Source of the DNA: Ardenticatenaceae bacterium | GTDB lineage: Bacteria > Chloroflexota > Anaerolineae > Promineifilales > Promineifilaceae | Assembly (NCBI GenBank): GCA_020634455.1 | Contig: JACKBQ010000002.1 | Coordinates: forward strand, 310,001-374,000 | DNA: 64,000 bases | Direction of reading: 5' to 3' | Part shown: one piece after another, positions 61,466 through 64,000 of the stretch | Position numbering within the stretch: position 1 is the stretch's first letter | How the letters are laid out: the number at the start of each line of letters is the position of its first letter | Made by a program: the position numbers and the translations under genes | Notes under the pieces: generated by a model | Database searches by the model: none | What the model saw: only the letters and a program-made list of their open reading frames with translations | Told to the model about the DNA's origin: nothing

Positions 61466-62662
61466 ATGGAGCAAGAGAACAACATCGTAGAACGAAATTA
61501 CCCCACCGACGTGCAAATTGTGTCGGTTCACGGCCGTGAATTCATCCTCATCGGCACGGCGCACATTTCCCAGGAATCCACCGATTTGGTGCGTGCCGTC
61601 ATCGAGCAGGAGCAGCCCGACGTGGTCTGCGTGGAGCTGGACGAGCAGCGGTACAAAACCCTGTCGGAAAAAACGAAGTGGGAAAACCTTGACCTCAAGC
61701 AAATTATCCGCCAAAAGCAGTTGATGACCCTGCTGGTGAACCTGCTGCTGGCCTCTTACCAAAAGCGATTAGGCAAGCAGCTGGGCGTGACTCCCGGCAC
61801 CGAACTGCTTGAAGCAACCAAAGTAGCGCAAGAGTTGGACATTCCGCTGGCATTGGTGGATCGGGACGTGCGCATTACCCTGCGCCGCGCCTGGAACAGC
61901 ATGAGCTTTTGGGAAAAGATCAAGTTGCTTACTTCCGGTTTTGTCGGTGCCGTAGAAGGTGAAGAAATTTCCGAAGAGATGCTCAGCGAAATTCGCCAAT
62001 CGGACGTGCTGACGGAGCTGATGAACGAACTGGGCGAATTTATGCCCGTGCTCAAAGGCGTACTGATTGATGAGCGCGACACCTACATCGCTCAAAAAAC
62101 GCGCGATGCCGTAGGTGAAAAAGTCGTGGCGGTTGTGGGTGCGGGTCACCTGAGCGGCATCAAGCAGGCGCTGCTGGAAAATCGTCAGGAAGATTTGAGC
62201 CGGATCGAGCAGGTGCCACCGCCGTCGCCTGTGGGCAAAATTATTGGCTGGGGCATTCCCGCGCTGATCATTGGCATGATTGTTTACATTGGCATCACGC
62301 AGGGCGCATCGGCGGCAGGGGACAATTTACTCTACTGGTTCCTGGTGAACGGCATCCCCAGCGCCATCGGTGCGGTAATTGCCTGGGCCCATCCCCTGAC
62401 GATTGCCGCTTCCTTTTTTGGCGCGCCGCTCACCAGCCTGACGCCAGTGATTGGGGCGGGCTACGTGGCGGCGTTTGTGCAGGCGTATTACACGCCCCCG
62501 GTCGTGCGCGAGTTCCAATCGGTGGGAGAGGATATTGCCCATTGGCGTATGTGGTGGCAAAACAAGCTGCTGCGGGTGCTGCTGGTGTTTATTCTGACCA
62601 GCCTGGGCAGTTTGCTAGGCACCTACCTCGGTGCGGCGGAAATCATCTCGAACTTGTTCTAA
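61466..62662 (+). CDS. TraB/PrgY-family membrane protein
   Basis: A 398-residue protein. Residues about 15-250 are the TraB/GumN-like domain: VHGREFILIGTAHISQES with the GxxH motif, then VVCVELDEQRYKTL with its Glu, and VVAVVGAGHLSGIK with GAGH. These are the proposed metal-site residues of this Tiki-like fold. The C-terminus has several membrane helices (IIGWGIPALIIGMIVYIGIT and others). Enterococcal TraB limits pheromone activity; a peptidase role is suggested for the family. Starts 7 bases after the ABC transporter stop; likely the same transcript. Confidence 0.85.
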   Translation: MEQENNIVERNYPTDVQIVSVHGREFILIGTAHISQESTDLVRAVIEQEQPDVVCVELDEQRYKTLSEKTKWENLDLKQIIRQKQLMTLLVNLLLASYQKRLGKQLGVTPGTELLEATKVAQELDIPLALVDRDVRITLRRAWNSMSFWEKIKLLTSGFVGAVEGEEISEEMLSEIRQSDVLTELMNELGEFMPVLKGVLIDERDTYIAQKTRDAVGEKVVAVVGAGHLSGIKQALLENRQEDLSRIEQVPPPSPVGKIIGWGIPALIIGMIVYIGITQGASAAGDNLLYWFLVNGIPSAIGAVIAWAHPLTIAASFFGAPLTSLTPVIGAGYVAAFVQAYYTPPVVREFQSVGEDIAHWRMWWQNKLLRVLLVFILTSLGSLLGTYLGAAEIISNLF

Positions 62663-62663
62663 C

Positions 62664-62735
62664 GGAAAGTCCACAGATTATGCAGATTGCGCAGATTTTC
62701 TCTATTTTCTCTGTGTGCTCTGTGGCAAAAGGAGA
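62664..62735. repeat. Intergenic ACAGATTATGCAGATT/CTCTGTG-type repeat
   Basis: Contains GATTATGCAGATTGCGCAGA words like those at 43482-43530, followed by TCTCTGTGTGCTCTGTGG like 50803-50880. It lies directly upstream of the GTG start of the next gene and supplies its AAAAGGAG site. Confidence 0.65.
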
Positions 62736-62741
62736 AATCTT

Positions 62742-63545
62742 GTGAAGAAGTGGCTTAGGCGGATTTTTTGGGGATTTACGGCCGTTCTCCTCATCATTCT
62801 TCTCTATGCAGGCGGCGTCATTTTGTACGAGGGCTGGTTTGGCGAATCGTCTGCCCAGTGGACCAACGTGACCTTTACCGATGCCGACGGCACCGAACTG
62901 CGCGGCTATCTGGCCCAGCCAGAAGAACCGGGCGTCTACCCCGGCGTGCTGCTCATCCACGAATGGTGGGGCTTCAACGAAGGCATGACCGTTTTGGCCG
63001 ACGCGCTGGCCACCGAAGGGTACGTGGTGCTGGCCGCTGATGCCTATCGAGGCGAAGTGACAACGCAGGTGCCGCGCGCGCTCTATTTGCGGCTCTCCAC
63101 GCCAGAAGAGCAGGTGTTCAACGATGTGGACGCGGCGCTGGCATACTTGATGAGCCTGGATTCAGTGGACACGGAGCGGCTGGCCTCGATGGGCTTTTGC
63201 TTTGGTGGGGGACATTCGCTGCAATTGGGCATGCGCCAGTCGGAAAATATGGCACTGACGATTTTGTATTATGGCACGGTGGTGACGAACCCGGATTTGT
63301 TACGCCCGTTAACTGATGGTCAACCTGTTCTGGGCGTCTTTGGCGAAGACGATGCTTCGATTCCGGTGGCGGACGTGCTAGAGTTTGAAGCGGCGCTCAA
63401 CAGCCTGGAAATCCCCAACCAGATTACGATTTACTCCGGCGTTGGCCACGCCTTCCTGACAGAAGAAAACTTTGATCAACCCGGCACAGCGGGCCAGGCA
63501 TGGCAGCAAACGCTCGACTTCCTGGCCGAAAACTTCAAAGAATAA
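62742..63545 (+). CDS. Membrane-anchored dienelactone hydrolase family protein
   Basis: A 267-residue alpha/beta hydrolase. One N-terminal helix (FWGFTAVLLIILLYAGGVIL) anchors it or acts as a signal. The DLH domain holds GVLLIHEWWGFNEGM, nucleophile loop GFCFGGGHSL with catalytic Cys, acid near FGEDDASIP and His in GVGHAFL. Family enzymes cleave dienelactones or other esters; export suggests an external substrate. GTG 62742 has AAAAGGAG upstream. The longer open frame from 62631 overlaps the previous gene and a repeat and is excluded. Confidence 0.88.
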   Translation: MKKWLRRIFWGFTAVLLIILLYAGGVILYEGWFGESSAQWTNVTFTDADGTELRGYLAQPEEPGVYPGVLLIHEWWGFNEGMTVLADALATEGYVVLAADAYRGEVTTQVPRALYLRLSTPEEQVFNDVDAALAYLMSLDSVDTERLASMGFCFGGGHSLQLGMRQSENMALTILYYGTVVTNPDLLRPLTDGQPVLGVFGEDDASIPVADVLEFEAALNSLEIPNQITIYSGVGHAFLTEENFDQPGTAGQAWQQTLDFLAENFKE

Positions 63546-63555
63546 AAGCTTAACC

Positions 63556-63618
63556 CCGGAGAGCGTGGAGGACGCAGAGTTTTTAATTTTCTCTGCGCTC
63601 TCAGCGTCCTCTGCGGTT
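63556..63618. repeat. Intergenic GGACGCAGAG/CTCTGCG hairpin
   Basis: GAGGACGCAGAG and CTCTGCG...CGTCCTC words pair around an AT-rich loop. It is related to the repeats at 50803 and 62664. It sits between the convergent hydrolase and alkyltransferase genes. Confidence 0.7.
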
Positions 63619-64000
63619 AGAAAAGAGAAAGTTGTTCGGTCGTTCCGAAACGGCCGTTCCGCTCCAACCCCAACAACGCTTCCTTAATTGGCAAACCTCC
63701 TGCGTAGCCCGTCAACTTGCCATCGCTGCCAACGACACGGTGGCAGGGAATGATGACGGAGATGGGATTACGGCCGTTGGCTGCTCCCACCGCTCTGGAT
63801 GCGTTTGGATTCCCCAATTCTGCCGCGATGGTGCCGTAGGTGGTGGTACGGCCGTATGGAATCGTTTGCAAGTAGGCCCACACCTGCTGCTGGAAGGGTG
63901 TGCCCTGTGGGGCGAGGGGCAGGTTAAATTGTTTGAGTTCTCCGGCAAAGTAGGCGGTGAGTTGAGAAACGGCCGTGGCCCAAAAAGCATCATCTCGCCG
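63617..64000 (-). CDS. ogt: Methylated-DNA--protein-cysteine methyltransferase, 5' end cut by window edge
   Basis: The frame is open to the right edge. Visible residues include TAYFAGELKQFNLPLAP, QQVWAYLQTIPYGRTTTYG (helix-turn-helix region with the arginine finger), ASRAVGAANGRNPISVIIPC and the active site PCHRVVGSDGKLTGYAGG. The protein transfers the alkyl group from O6-alkylguanine to the active Cys, repairing DNA once. The N-terminal domain is mostly outside the window. Ends ERNGRFGTTEQLSLF. Confidence 0.92.
   Translation of the reverse strand, partial: RRDDAFWATAVSQLTAYFAGELKQFNLPLAPQGTPFQQQVWAYLQTIPYGRTTTYGTIAAELGNPNASRAVGAANGRNPISVIIPCHRVVGSDGKLTGYAGGLPIKEALLGLERNGRFGTTEQLSLF

Overview
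This window looks like chromosomal DNA of a free-living Chloroflexota bacterium, probably Anaerolineae-like. That is an inference from style: Thr/Pro-rich linkers in secreted proteins, a secreted protein ending in an IFLPTISR-type tail, a giant SARP/NB-ARC/TPR regulator, and many intergenic hairpin repeats. The palindrome ACGGCCGT (often AACGGCCGTT) occurs about 85 times by my hand count. About one would be expected by chance, so it behaves like the highly iterated palindromes of cyanobacteria.

Layout. 0-8.5 kb: end of a bicupin protein, a membrane protein, a secreted metzincin-type protease, a SARP-type regulator and a small YdhR-like monooxygenase. 8.5-18.2 kb: a patchwork that looks acquired. 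It holds a three-gene cassette (transthyretin-like protein, large coiled-coil protein with a Gly/Ala/Ser-rich insert, and a protein with a PD-(D/E)XK-like C-terminus). An alpha/beta hydrolase, a methyltransferase, remnants of a metallo-beta-lactamase-fold protein, two C-terminal remnants of the YdhR-like gene, a truncated IS1-family element and a 5'-truncated rhodanese follow. The iterated palindrome is almost absent here. 18.4-32.3 kb: a respiratory cluster for a Tat-exported molybdopterin nitrite oxidoreductase/nitrate reductase of the periplasmic NxrA type (alpha, beta, TorD-like chaperone, heme b gamma subunit, membrane protein), then a hotdog thioesterase, an FmdE-family protein, a lipoprotein and a NarX/NarL-type two-component pair. 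32.6-38.9 kb: flavodoxin, and divergently an FNR-box-preceded operon of ferredoxin, MIP18-type protein, Mrp ATPase, CopD-like and NnrS-like membrane proteins, TusA-like and DUF2249 proteins, and two tandem oxidase-like membrane proteins. 39.0-39.9 kb: decayed kinase/regulator fragments, tRNA-Pro and a partial tRNA-Pro copy.

40-64 kb is mostly housekeeping: an SDR/KASIII-like/acyl-CoA ligase lipid cluster, a sensor kinase, a BAX-inhibitor-1 family protein, an ABC-F ATPase, an HD-domain protein, purH and purA, an L,D-transpeptidase with an amidase, an ECF sigma factor, FtsH, an ABC exporter, a TraB-family protein, a dienelactone hydrolase and a partial O6-alkylguanine-DNA methyltransferase.

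How it fits together. NarX/NarL-type sensing plus FNR-type control probably governs the Nxr/Nar enzyme and the adjacent Fe-S and nitrosative-stress module. The direction of the enzyme (nitrate reduction or nitrite oxidation) cannot be read from sequence, but the regulators favour anaerobic nitrate use. The best candidates for undescribed biology are the 8.6-14.4 kb toxin-like cassette, the 33.4-38.9 kb module and the iterated palindrome.
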